Source: Bugulina stolonifera (Eukaryota; Bryozoa; Gymnolaemata; Cheilostomatida; Bugulidae). From it: a stretch of DNA of 64,000 nucleotides. Under the pieces are notes generated by a model. That model was given only the letters and a program-made list of their open reading frames with translations, had not been told where the DNA came from and did no database searches. How positions within the stretch are numbered: the first letter of the stretch is position 1; every line of letters starts with the position of its first letter. A program made the translations under genes and the position numbers. The DNA lies in contig OW285189.1 of NCBI GenBank assembly GCA_935421135.1, positions 22,136,298 through 22,200,297 on the forward strand, given 5' to 3'. Of the stretch, positions 13,001 to 23,374 are shown piece after piece.

Positions 13001-16000
13001 AATTGTTAACATTCTTGTATAAAATGCTGTGCCCTAAAATAAATAATTTCCGTGGAAAGAAGAGATCCTGAAGCATCAGTAAAATGTGGAAAGTTATTGA
13101 ATTATGTCGTAATACAATGTGATATAATACTGTTAGTAATACAGTATATATCCACTTAGTAATACAGTGTATATCTACTTCATAATACTGCTGTAGACAC
13201 AGACGTAAATGCAGCAGACAATGCAGGGTGGACTCCTCTTCATGAAGCATGTAATCACAGACACCTTGACATAGTAGACCTCCTTCTCAACCACCGATCT
13301 CTTCACTTTTACGCTGGTAATATTACATTACGTCATTATATTTATATTCTCTTTATAAGGCATGCTCTCAAGTTTTGTATTTTCACAGAGCTTTATCTGT
13401 AATTTCCAATATGGCGGTGCTGATGGTCTTCATTTCATTGACAGGAAATATTGACCTAGTAACTTAGAGTCATGTTGTAAACCAATGAAACTGTATTCTT
13501 CCCTTCTTTGAGGGTTCTATATCACAATGATGAATGATAAGACGAGACGTATTTTTTATATTTTTATTGACTCCTATTATTTCGATGTACATGCATATCC
13601 ATACATCATCATCTGAGGAATCACAAGTTTTTACTTTTGCTGTTAGTGAAAGCAGATGACTGCCAGTACACTGAGCATGCTCAATAAGTTCTCTTACTTC
13701 TCCATGACTATGCCTGATAGTATTCTGGGTCAGACGATTTACTACAATGTTGGTTTCATCCTCTAAAGAGCTTCTCTCTTTAGAATGATTTACATACAAT
13801 GTAGTGTACATGTACTGTACAACACTGCCCCTCTCCTCATTGATGTACAACTACAATGTATATGTGGTGGGAGGGAAGATATTCAACTCCTGTGTGAAGT
13901 AATCATTACTTGCACTTACAAGGCAGTGTCTCTCTAGTAAGCAAGCTCCAGTTCTATAAATATGTTGGGGATGAACGGCCAAAGATTATCCTGAGATAAT
14001 CTCTTCCAACAGAGCCAGTATACTACATGTAAACATGGGATTAGTGCTGGCATGCCTTGTACACATGCATGTACATCACTACCTCCACTACCTGGCTACA
14101 TGCGCGTATCCTGTTGAGCATTCCATCACTGAGATTATCCATAAAATAATTATGTCCAGATACAGGTCAACAAGACCTATTTTATTATGATAATAACTAT
14201 TATAAGAAGGTCTAATTCTTGTATAATCTTTTTTGTGAGTTGTCTTCTCATGTATGGTGTCTTGATCAAAACTGCAGTGCGAAGATTGTGTCCTATTATA
14301 GAATGTAATGTAACCTGCATGGTTTGCATAATAATTGTCTATCTGTATGGTACATTATTACCATAATTTAGATGGACATGGTCAAGTGAATTTATTGGCT
14401 ACTGCTGGTGACGATGCGTTGACACCTCTGCATGATGCTGTAGACGTAGGAGCATTAGAGGTGGTGAAGCTTTTGCTAAAGCATGGCGGTGAGACTTTAT
14501 AAACCTGCTAAAATTTTACCTGTACTCTACCTGTACTTACACCTACCTGTACTTACACCAACCAGGACTTACAGCTGCCTGTACTTACCTACATGTACTT
14601 ATCCTGTACTTACCCATAGCCTAGCCTATGACCTCCCATTCATTCACCCTTCCTAACAGTAAACAGAGCCCTGGTGTCGACCTACAGTGTATATTAAAAG
14701 AGAAGCTAGATGAGTGCTTGTTATACCTACAATATCCTTGGTATGTCACAACGAATGGAGGAAAGATGTGAAATGGTGATGTGTCTTAGGTGGAAAAATG
14801 AGATATTAAATAAACACTCCCTTACAATATCCAGGAATTAACCATTTAGGCTGTCTAAGGTAAACGAACCAATCACACAGGTGTCTAATATAGTGGGTGG
14901 ACATTTGGCATTTGTACACAGCTGAAACTTGCTCTGTTATTCACAGTTGACTGTTGCACTCAGTTTGATTCCGCAGTTGTGTTCACTCCAAGAGGAAGGG
15001 ATGACAATTTCACATTGATGACTTAAAAATATTCAGTCTTTACTCTTTTTCTCTTGTGCATTACTCTTACAAAATGATGCTTCTTTTACATGCCAGATTG
15101 ATTGTGTGCACAAGATCTCTGTCATTACTTTGTTGAGTTGGCAGGGCTGGTGGACATGCTTTATTAATGTCTAACCCACAGTGAATATGGGCTACCAGCT
15201 GATTTTGACTACTGTCTTAGGGTGACCATAGCCCCTTAGAGATGTTTTCGACTTGTACATAGGATAAACACTGAGATTAGAACCACCAAGAATGCCACCT
15301 CCCATGTAGATGACCACCCACAGTTCTTCAGTTCTCTATTCTAGGAATTATTATATTCATTTTATGTAGATTATCAAGTTGATCAGCCTATATCCTGATC
15401 ACTAATCTTTTAATCCATTGAAATTAATGTAGAAAATATGATATAAATTCAGCATGGTCATCTAACTTTTCACCAACTTTGCCTTTGATGTTAGTTGTAC
15501 TGACCACTAAAGTCAGTGTAATGGTATAGGTGACCATTAGAATATGGACTAGAAAATTATAATTAATTAACTTCATATATAGATATTTATAGTATGCTAG
15601 GCTGAATAGAATGACTAACTGCCTTTTCTACCAATCTCACAAGAATCCCTAGTCTGCACATCTAGTATGAGAATACTAAAATGTTATTTGGTAGAAATGT
15701 GGCACTGGTGCACATGTGTGATGTATGTGTTATACTAGTATAGTTAGTTAAACAGCCAACTAACCCGTACTGGCCTTGCCACAGGTAGGAAGTTGTTGGC
15801 TGCGGAATCAAGTAGAGGCACACCACTAGATGTCGCTACCTGTCCAAAGATTAGACAGCTTCTAGAGGATGCCCTCAAGTCTGAGGACCTACCAGGTATA
15901 GTCTCTCTTCTGCTCACTCAACTAGAAAATCACTTTTGAAAATACTCAGTACTCACTAAATAGAAGATTAAATTTTAATTCTAATTTTCTTTCTAAATTT

Positions 16001-17318
16001 CACTTAAAAGTTTTTGTAATATATTTGCCTAGCATAAATAATGATATTAGTTCTCTGCTTTTGATGTTATATTAGCTTTCATTTACTGCCCTGCACCAGT
16101 GTTTTCAAGTCTGATATTTATATAGTTAATGTTACCAGCGAAGAGTTATATTAACGACCCTGTCATTCAATGTCAATTGATTGTAACCTGGCGGGCATTT
16201 GATCAATTGGTGAAGTATCTGTTTGCGTTTCCACCATAGCTATTCTACTCCTTTCAATGTCTATGGCCTCTCTGCCATCCGTCTTAATTTATCTGGTGGA
16301 TGATTATATTTTTGCACCAGAAAATGGATTTGTTATTGCTCTATTTAGCCTCTCAATTAGTATCCTATGAAACAATATTATTCCCTTATTTGTCTTTCAT
16401 CTGATTTATTAGTGACATAACTCTTATTTATATAGTCTGCAAGATATAATATTACAGTTACAGTAATATTGCTAATCTCATCAACCTGGGAACATACCTA
16501 TCTGCAATGTTCAGATACAATTTAGAATATCAAAAGCAAAGCCCATGCTTCTTAATGCTTTATTGCTATATGTATAATTTTGCAGATGAAATGTTTTTTT
16601 TATTTTAGACGCTAGTGGTTCAGGTGAACACAATTCTAGACTGAAGATTGTGTGTCCCAGCCCTGAGGTGTATCTCACCAGGACTTGCTTTTGCAGTAGA
16701 GAAGCTATAGAAAGGTGGTTGTTTACCTGTAACAATATCTGTATTACCTGCAGTACTAATTATATTACCTGCAGTAATATCTTTATTACCTGCAGTACTA
16801 ATTATATTACCTGCAGTACTATTTATATTACCTGCAGTACTATTTATATTACCTGCAGTAATATCTTTATTACCTGCAGTACTAATTATACTACCTGCAA
16901 TACTATATGCATTACTTGCAGTACAATTATGTATTACCTGCAGTACTATATGCATTACCTGCAGTACTATATGTATTACCTGCAGGAATATCTGTATTAC
17001 CTGCAGTATTATTTGTATTACCTGCTGTAGCACTACATGTATGTTATATACTACCACTGGATCCTACTTTATCTCCAAAACTACAAGTAACAATTAGCTA
17101 ATTTCTCTTTTTCAAACAGGTATGTGACATTCTGCTCCTGTGCTTTGAGCCTACACATCAGTGCCTTCCCATTGAGTTCTACAGATAGAAGTATCATCAG
17201 CAGTATGAGTTCTCATCTACAGCCCTTTATAGATCACATTGCATGGCTCAATCCAGATCTACAGATGAAAGACTTTATCACTGACAAACTAGCAGTCATA
17301 CTTTTCCTTTCACTCTAA
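1040..17318 (+). CDS. SLF1/SIMC1-like protein: SUMO-interaction motifs, helical middle region, ankyrin repeats (18 exons, 5' partial)
   Basis: Exons: 1040-1143, 3412-3657, 4041-4982, 5433-5583, 5898-5945, 6259-6423, 6697-6911, 7443-7653, 8396-8542, 8838-8970, 9317-9477, 10775-10892, 11422-11493, 13197-13316, 14372-14488, 15785-15895, 16609-16714 and 17120-17318. Every junction is GT/AG and every phase matches, giving 3366 nt (1121 aa plus stop) with no internal stop. The visible order is SUMO-interaction-like motifs, an acidic/helical middle, four ankyrin repeats and a Cys-containing tail. In known families SLF1 (BRCT, Nse5-like region, ankyrins) and SIMC1 (SIMs, Nse5-like region) are paralogues that bind SLF2 and bring SMC5/6 to chromatin. 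I infer a member of that group from motif order and length. The ankyrins also resemble BARD1, but no RING or BRCT is seen. The exon model is strong and the family name moderate. The start codon lies upstream. Confidence 0.75.
1175..1306. repeat. Inverted repeat, MITE-like remnant in intron 1
   Basis: A 23-nt arm at 1175-1197 pairs imperfectly with 1284-1306. It is followed directly by a perfect 12-bp hairpin (1305-1316 with 1321-1332, 4-nt loop). AT-rich with no coding potential. Confidence 0.5.
2826..3084. repeat. Perfect 259-bp palindrome in intron 1
   Basis: Two 129-nt arms are exact reverse complements by eye around one central base at 2955. The ends read ATGTAACACCGC and GCGGTGTTACAT. 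No clear target-site duplication flanks it. It could be a fold-back element, a recent inverted duplication, or an assembly or amplification artefact. Confidence 0.85.
6259..9477 (+). other. Exons 6-11: helical region, candidate Nse5-like domain
   Basis: The exons at 6259-6423, 6697-6911, 7443-7653, 8396-8542, 8838-8970 and 9317-9477 encode predicted helices rich in Leu, Met and Tyr (for example [17 protein letters not shown] and [18 protein letters not shown]). An acidic, Ser-rich insert ([12 protein letters not shown]) is in exon 8. In SLF1 and SIMC1 the region between the N-terminal modules and the C-terminus is an Nse5-like helical fold that pairs with SLF2. Assigning this stretch to that fold is inference from position, since I cannot run a profile search. 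The acceptor at 6697 was chosen because it is the only one in phase and downstream of a stop. Confidence 0.5.
8109..8190 (+). tRNA. tRNA-Leu (anticodon AAG)
   Basis: The 7-bp acceptor stem GGTAGCG pairs with CGCTGCC at 8183-8189, followed by discriminator A. The anticodon arm CTGGT/ACCAG (8136-8152) presents a 7-nt loop with anticodon AAG at 8143-8145 after the expected T33. A long variable arm (CTCTTCGGAG) is typical of tRNA-Leu. The B box GGTTCAAATCC is intact and a T5 Pol III terminator follows at 8194-8198. No intron. It lies in the intron between exons 8 and 9 of the ankyrin gene, on the same strand. Confidence 0.95.
10631..10758. repeat. 16-bp minisatellite, 8 copies
   Basis: Eight head-to-tail copies of ACTGACGTGTCTACTG run up to just before the acceptor of exon 12 (10775). 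Only the last copy differs (CTC to GTG-type change). The unit contains TGACGT, a CRE half-site-like core. Confidence 0.9.
11092..11138. repeat. Hairpin, 16-bp stem
   Basis: CTGGTCAGTATACATG at 11092-11107 pairs with its exact complement at 11123-11138 around a 15-nt loop made of ACATGTAC-type sequence. Intronic. Confidence 0.7.
11422..15895 (+). other. Exons 13-16: four ankyrin repeats, one per exon
   Basis: Each exon holds one repeat and each junction is phase 1, the usual layout for ankyrin exon shuffling. Cores seen: [61 protein letters not shown] and the degenerate [17 protein letters not shown]. They span residues about 881-1020. The preceding exon 10775-10892 is a Ser/Pro/Lys linker. 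The second repeat is very close to the consensus used by SLF1 and BARD1, which bind histone H4 through ankyrins. Histone binding here is inference. Confidence 0.85.
11560..11853 (-). CDS. Possible nested small protein, 97 aa, unknown
   Basis: A minus-strand frame from an ATG at 11851-11853 to TGA at 11560-11562 lies inside the intron between ankyrin exons 13 and 14. Codon use and composition look coding: charged, balanced, with Trp/Tyr/Pro-rich stretches such as [20 protein letters not shown] and [20 protein letters not shown] good splice acceptor (TTGCTTTCCACCAG) precedes the ATG by a few bases. Another minus-strand ATG frame with a GTAAGA donor occurs at 12248-12343 (32 codons), but its phase does not join this frame. 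I do not recognise the family. It may be a short intron-nested gene, a 3' exon, or a processed remnant. Confidence 0.4.
   Translation of the reverse strand: METLPRLHGTSEEYNLQNRLTSAHLQQITQQKEMVSPSPPQIGVEWLDSREHKSRKYLWHDVMVTNDLETPYFAEKPFLENPNVKRVIADLERAHVM
16609..17318 (+). other. Exons 17-18: C-terminal tail of the ankyrin protein
   Basis: The last 100 residues ([14 protein letters not shown], then a Cys-rich joint, then a helical end [20 protein letters not shown]) finish at a TAA at 17316-17318. I do not recognise a named domain; it is not a BRCT pair. The exon junction 16714/17120 joins in phase 2. The intron between them contains the 21-bp minisatellite described separately. Confidence 0.65.
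16742..17036. repeat. 21-bp minisatellite, about 14 copies, in the last intron
   Basis: Units begin TATTACCTGCAGTACTAAT and are 21 bp, i.e. 7 codons, so frames stay open on both strands across most of the array. One unit carries a 1-nt length change that shifts frame. Copies differ at the last third (ATTA, TTTA, ATGC). Every unit holds a CTGCAG palindrome. The array lies between exons 17 and 18. Confidence 0.9.
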
Positions 17319-17363
17319 TTCAGTACATGTAGTTATTCACCAGTGAAATGTAGGTAACGTATC

Positions 17364-17429
17364 CTGCCATCTTATTGGATGGTATACTGCCATCTTATTG
17401 GATGGTATACTGCCATCTTATTGGATGCT
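17364..17429. repeat. 23-bp tandem repeat, about 3 copies
   Basis: Three copies of a unit beginning CTGCCATCTTATTGGATGG, just after the stop codon of the ankyrin gene and so probably in its 3' UTR. The third copy is truncated. Confidence 0.8.
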
Positions 17430-17956
17430 GCTTCATGCTGCCATCTTTATTTTACTACTCCTCCAAATACTTCAGGCTAAGTGCCTGGAACTAAAGTGAT
17501 CAAATATTATTTCAGTGCAATATGAAATTGTATTTCCGCTCCATTATATTTTAAGTTTATTTTTGTATTTAAAGTTAATTTTGCATAGAAATGCTATGCA
17601 TATACATACTATGCATTTGGTAATTGATATACATGGAGATATTACTCTGTATACCACAGAAACTGTCTCCATTTATTTTCACCCAATCAGTCAGCATTAG
17701 AATGTAGTTACCCACAGTATGTAAATCAATTATTTTTATTGTTATATTCTTACATGGTATGTAGAATGTATTACACTAATTTTATTTTTCTATCATAGTA
17801 TCTTCTTGCTGCCATTTGAATATTATTAACTATTATTTATTGGTGCTGAATGTAGGAATAATAACTGTAGTGCTGTCATGTATATTACGATGTAGTAGCC
17901 CTGTACATTGTGTAAGTATAGTATGTACAGAATTATCCATAACTTATCAATCACGA

Positions 17957-17962
17957 AATAAA
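17957..17962 (+). terminator. Candidate polyadenylation signal AATAAA
   Basis: AATAAA about 640 bases after the stop codon at 17318. It is the clearest consensus signal downstream of the ankyrin gene. Confidence 0.35.
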
Positions 17963-19710
17963 TCTAGTACCATATGAATCGAAAACAAACATCCTTAATA
18001 CTACATACTGTTGTGTTTGTTTGGAGTTAGTTTCCCATCCTCCCAGGGGACTAGTAATAATCATTGTTCTATTACTAGCCTGAGTTACTCTCTATTACCC
18101 ATACTATACTCATATTAGTAACAAGGGTTCCACGCAGTAATAACTTGGTATTCCATTGCCTTGTTCAGTTTCACTAGCCTGGGTTCCAACCTCTTTTAGG
18201 TGTAATAATTGTGTTTCTATCCTCTGTCTGTCAGAGTAAATATTGTGACTGGGGAGTATCCACATGGAAGGGATGGTAATCAACTCCCTGCCATACCACC
18301 ATATCAGGGAGGGACTGTTTTATCTCACACCATGTAGTCAAATATAATTAATATTTTTGCACATAGACATGTTGTTAACAATCTCAGGTTATAAGTTTAT
18401 TCATTGAATTAGTAGGTGATAAATGACACCCAGTCTTTGCATTTCACCATGGTTAGCAGTTTTGGAGGGCAATTTGCCAATTTCCCAAATTGACAAAGCT
18501 TATAAAAATGCTGTGAAAAACATCGTTGCAGACTGTACTTCGAACTATATTTCTGTTTATACACCTCGAGGTTTATAGTGTTTTAGAACACAAGAGGAGG
18601 GAGTGTTTTTCTCCTCGAAAAAGTTGCTACAAAATTACTATGGATCGCTGATCAAAATTATCATCCCCATGTTGTTTAGGAAACACTCATGGCTATGAAA
18701 TAATTAACAGTGTTGGCTAGCATACCTTAAAATGATTTCTCAACTGTAATTTACATGTAATGGGCAACACTTGACATTTTTAACATGTGATTGCTCATCT
18801 CTACCACCTGTTGAAGTGAACAAATTTGATCAATGCCAAACCACATCAAATACAGAATGTTATGTTCTATTTGTTTGTTACCAGACCACTAAACCTCAAA
18901 CATGCATTAAATATTGTAAAATGAAAATATAGAATGCAGATTAAGGGATTACAAGTTTGGAAACATAATTTTTTGTTGAAAATTCAACCAAGCTCACTCA
19001 GTTGAATGATTTTACTAAAACAAATTAAACTAATCCAAATTTTGATTGGTAAATAGATTTGTAATGATTCATCAATTGAAATATTGGTTTAATGCATTTA
19101 ATCCATCCCTAATCCATCCCTAATCCTTAAACTTTATGGTAAGCAAGCTTGTTGATAGATCAACCAATTCAATCTTTATATTAACATTACTATTTCAAAT
19201 AATTTTAACAAAATTAATTTCTGTTTGTAATGTCCTTGTAGTCAACTCAAGTATGTACGTAGATTCTATTAAGTGTTATTACGCTTATACAGCACTCTTG
19301 TATGTGGTGTACTAGCATAGTGGTAGTAGTGATAGTTACATATACTAGTGGTACTACATGTACACAAGTAGCTACTCAATAATTATGGTTTTCCCCAAGG
19401 TTTGTCTTTCCTTTCTAAAGTTCTAACACCCTAAATAAATAGGCCTATTAATAATACATGTAGGTATTATATACTAAAGCAAGCACAGGAGCTAGTAAAC
19501 ACCAGGTAAACTATTTGTAAATAACAGTTGAAGAAAAACAAAACGGAGGCTTTGTAAAAATCTGAAGTTAACTCCCAATGGTTATGATAGCAACTTGGTA
19601 CTCACAGCAATGGCTAGAGATTTTCAGTGGTTTTCTTGATATGGTGGTATATATACATGGCTTGTTATCAATTAGGTCTGTGACTGGTGTGCATGTACAT
19701 GTAGCAACTT

Positions 19711-20037
19711 GCAAGCTATCCAACAGCCAAGTACCCTCTGCAAGCTATCCAACAGCCAAGTACCCTCTGCAAGCTATCCAACAGCCAAGTACCCTCTGCA
19801 AGCTATCCAACAGCCAAGTACCCTCTGCAAGCTATCCAACAGCCAAGTACCCTCTGCAAGCTATCCAACAGCCAAGTACCCTCTGCAAGCTATCCAACAG
19901 CCAAGTACCCTCTGCAAGCTATCCAACAGCCAAGTACCCTCTGCAAGCTATCCAACAGCCAAGTACCCTCTGCAAGCTATCCAACAGCCAAGTACCCTCT
20001 GCAAGCTATCCAACAGCCAAGTACCCTCTGCAAGCTA
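19711..20037. repeat. 29-bp minisatellite, 11 full copies
   Basis: Eleven essentially identical units start GCAAGCTATCCAACAGCCAA at 19711, 19740 and so on to 20030, ending in a partial copy. Since 29 is not a multiple of 3, the long open frame through the array is a repeat artefact. Confidence 0.95.
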
Positions 20038-21328
20038 GATTAATTGTTTCTAACACCACATAGGAAAGAATAGCTTGCCACTCAAAAGTAAGGCACACAT
20101 TCCTTCCCAGTTTTTGTTATTGATATTCTTGTAAGGAAAGGGGGAGAAAAATATCCCACTCCATAATTATAATAGTAGCCTATATATTATAAAATCTAGT
20201 AGTGTTGTGAAACTTCCTTTACTATAATATGCCAACACTAAATTCTAGCTAGTTTGAGCTGATCTATCTGGTAACACTTAGTATATCACTATAATATACT
20301 ATCAATAGTACTAGAGGTAAGGAAAGGTTTCTAAGATGAATATATTATATATATAATGTACCACAGGCCCTTCCATAGAATGGTCTCAATGTTAATTGTG
20401 AGTTAGAATTTCTAAACAGTACCAGAGTACTTGCAGTTGTCAGTTGGAAGCAACTACTACTTTATCATCTATATACATGTACCGGTCGGTACATTGTACA
20501 TGGTACATGGTACATCATACATCGTACATTGTACATGTACAGGCATGTTGTTATTGCTGAAAATGGTATTATAATGTTATGTTATAAAGCATTTGTATAC
20601 ATTGGCATTCCTATATCCACCCATATTACTTTATCTTTACTTGGTACTGTGGAGGAATATATAATAATATTATGTAAATTATATCCTGTTACTAACTGCC
20701 AACAGAATGGTGTCAGAGAGTTGCATGATCTATCAACTAAGCAGTGGAACAAGTGGTACAGCATATTTCCGGAGCACACAGCTTTGTGAATGAATTTCTT
20801 CTAGTCTTGTAAGCTTTGATCTAATAGAATAAAACAAAGCGAGCATCCGCTCTCTTGGAAAATTGAGTATTTGCCAACGAAACTAAGTCAGTGACAGTAA
20901 TAACATTTTCAATACCACTCATTGTTATAGCCGTGACGTGAACAATTGAGTAGCACTTGTGAACACTTGCGCATTTTACTTAATTAAGCAATAACTATAT
21001 CACAAACGACACAAAGATTTTGAGAGTGTAATGTAATACAGTTTGTTTAATATACCATTACTATATAACAAACTAATCTATAAAGAATATATTTTGAAAT
21101 GTTGAGACATTCAATAAATATAGAGCATAATATAAATAATTACATTGCCAACCAGTATTGTAACTTTGACAGGTTGAAGTGAAAAAATATATATAATTTC
21201 ATTGTATCATACCAGGCTTTTAGGGAGTGGTATATAAATTTAGCTAATAACATCATTAGGTGCAAATTAGTTGTCAATACCTACAGTTATAAAAAATGTA
21301 ACAAAGTACATTAGGTCGTACTACTACT

Positions 21329-23374
21329 TCATAATAAAGAGATACCAATTCGCCTACGATTTTGAGCGGCCAGCTCTAGAGGTATTACATATTCACGTGG
21401 AATAAAACCCTCTTTACCGTCTCTCCTTTGTACCCATATCCATTCAATATCCTCACTGTTTAATACAGTAACAATGTCACTAGCATGTACTACCACATCA
21501 TCCTCGTTTCCACCGTCGTAATCAAACACGACTGTAGCTCGTGGACCGTTATAGTCTTTTGGTATCTCGGGTCGTAAGGATGACGGCGTGTTGCTTGAAG
21601 ACTTTGCTCGTTCCCTTGTATCATTTCCTAATTTACAACTGCTTTTGATAACAGCGCTACTATGACTGGGTTTTGTTTCCCGATTCTTTTCTAAATTAAG
21701 TTTTGCTAAGCGTGCACCAAGTGGTCCAAGTGGCATGTCACTGATAGTGTCACACCCATGATATCTTACTTTTGGTAGAGAATCCCTTTTTATCGGTAAA
21801 CTTGAATTGTTTGCTAGAATTTCAGTAGTGACACTAACTACTCTCTCATTGGGTAATCTGGGTGTAGACAGTGAAGTGCTCAGTCCGCTGTCATTGTGAG
21901 AGTCGGACACGTAACTAATAGGAGAATGCAAGAAGTCCTGGTCTTCGCTATGATTACTGCTTGGGTCACTAATTCCACTATCACTGCAATAAGTACCCGT
22001 TTCCTCACGGTGAAGTGGAGAGTCAAAACTGGGACAGATATCATCTGTATCAATCACTATACAATCAGCGTGACTCTGCATGTTATTGCCCTTCTTCCTT
22101 GTGTAAACAAAGTCCTCTACTATTGCGCTACTACTCTCTGAGCTTAGACTGTCTGTATCGGCTGCCGTACGCACCTTCACTGAGTATTTCGGATGCGATT
22201 TTCGTGATTTTTGTTTCCCATAATTTGACGTTTTTAGTATACCATTAACTGGTTTTGTTGGTGGTTTTACATTGATTGCAGTAGATTTTGCAGTGCTGCT
22301 AGTGACTTTCACAGGCTTAGTAAATGCATAGGGAACAAATCCAAACTCTCGTGAGTCATTCATAACATATAGCCACTCATTCTGCTTATAAATTCCAGTA
22401 ACAATGTCACCTGCTTTTACTGAAACCTCGTCCTTTGACGCCCAAGAAGTTGACGGTGCGTGATGAGCAATCATCATCATTTTTATGTTGGCAGGTTTCA
22501 AACTATTGGCTGCCAGCAGATCCTTCTCTATTTGAGTATTTTTCTCGACATCCATTTCTAAAATAGTCATGGAACTAGTTCCGTCACGTGTGTCTTGCGT
22601 TGGTGTTGACGTATTAGTAGAGCCAATGATTTGCCGAGACCTGAGTGGATTATTGTCTGATTTTGTGTACCCATTAAAAAAATCCGGCCTCGATGATTGA
22701 TTTGCGACTTTTGTTTTAACACTTTCTGTAAAGGCAGTAGTTGATCGTGTAGATCCTCTGCTATTTCGTGACTCAGGAGAACGACTCTGCCTTCTGCGAC
22801 GATGACCGGGTGAATTCAATTCTGGAGATTCGGGTCGGCCATTAATCTTGCATCCAGGGACAGGCCTATTTGTGTAGAGTGCCATTATATCTCTTGAGGC
22901 AGAGCAACCACGACTTCTACTCCGAGCTTGAGTGCTATGGGCTGAACGCGATCGACCTCTAGTCGCTCTTTCTGTTGGTCCGCGACTTCTACTTCTTGAT
23001 CGTTGTTCTGCAGCTTTTTGTACGTAAAAGTTTAGCTCACCTTTTGTAGAGTTCTTTGAGCTGGGTGGTAATGATTTAGGCTGCATAGAATGTACATTTA
23101 CTTCTGATAATCTTGCATAGTGTCCCTCCATTTTCTCCTCGTAGAAGCTGTTATTTTCCTTTGCATATTTTTGTTGGTCTTGCTGATGCTTCGGAAGGCA
23201 GAATGCTGGAAGTGGAGGTACCTGGATGGGCATCTCACTGTTAGTGTCTGTGTGATTGCTGTTGTTACTAGAGATGACGCTACTGATAGATCCTAAAGTC
23301 ACAGGTATACTATCTCTCTCACCAGCTGCTTGCAAGTATCCAATATCAAACAAGCTTTCATCAAAATAGTCCAC
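21329..23374 (-). other. SH3 gene exon 3 (terminal)
   Basis: A 681-codon last exon after a pyrimidine-rich acceptor (TTTTTTTGCATTGCAG). It carries the RS region and both SH3 domains. The frame also continues open 27 nt into the intron, but that part has no ATG and is excluded. Confidence 0.88.

Larger units (their letters stand above)
17319..21328. other. Convergent intergenic region
   Basis: It lies between the stop codons of the ankyrin gene (+) and the SH3 gene (-). It is AT-rich with no supported gene, and holds the 23-bp and 29-bp tandem repeats and a run of TACATGTAC-type words near 20475-20540. Open frames here are repeat-driven or short. Confidence 0.6.

Noticed and set aside
13470..13850. 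126-codon minus-strand frame in the intron after exon 14
   Set aside because: It lacks an ATG at its start. Part of it looks coding-like (around 13600-13760), but no splice partners were found.
16620..17057. Minus-strand 145-codon frame over the 21-bp minisatellite
   Set aside because: The repeat alone keeps it open; it has no start context or domain.
11422..17318. BARD1 orthologue based on the ankyrin repeats
   Set aside because: No RING domain in the visible exons and no BRCT pair after the ankyrins; the long SUMO-motif and helical parts do not fit.
19578..20063. 161-codon frame over the 29-bp minisatellite
   Set aside because: The period is not a multiple of 3, so the peptide is frame-cycling repeat noise.
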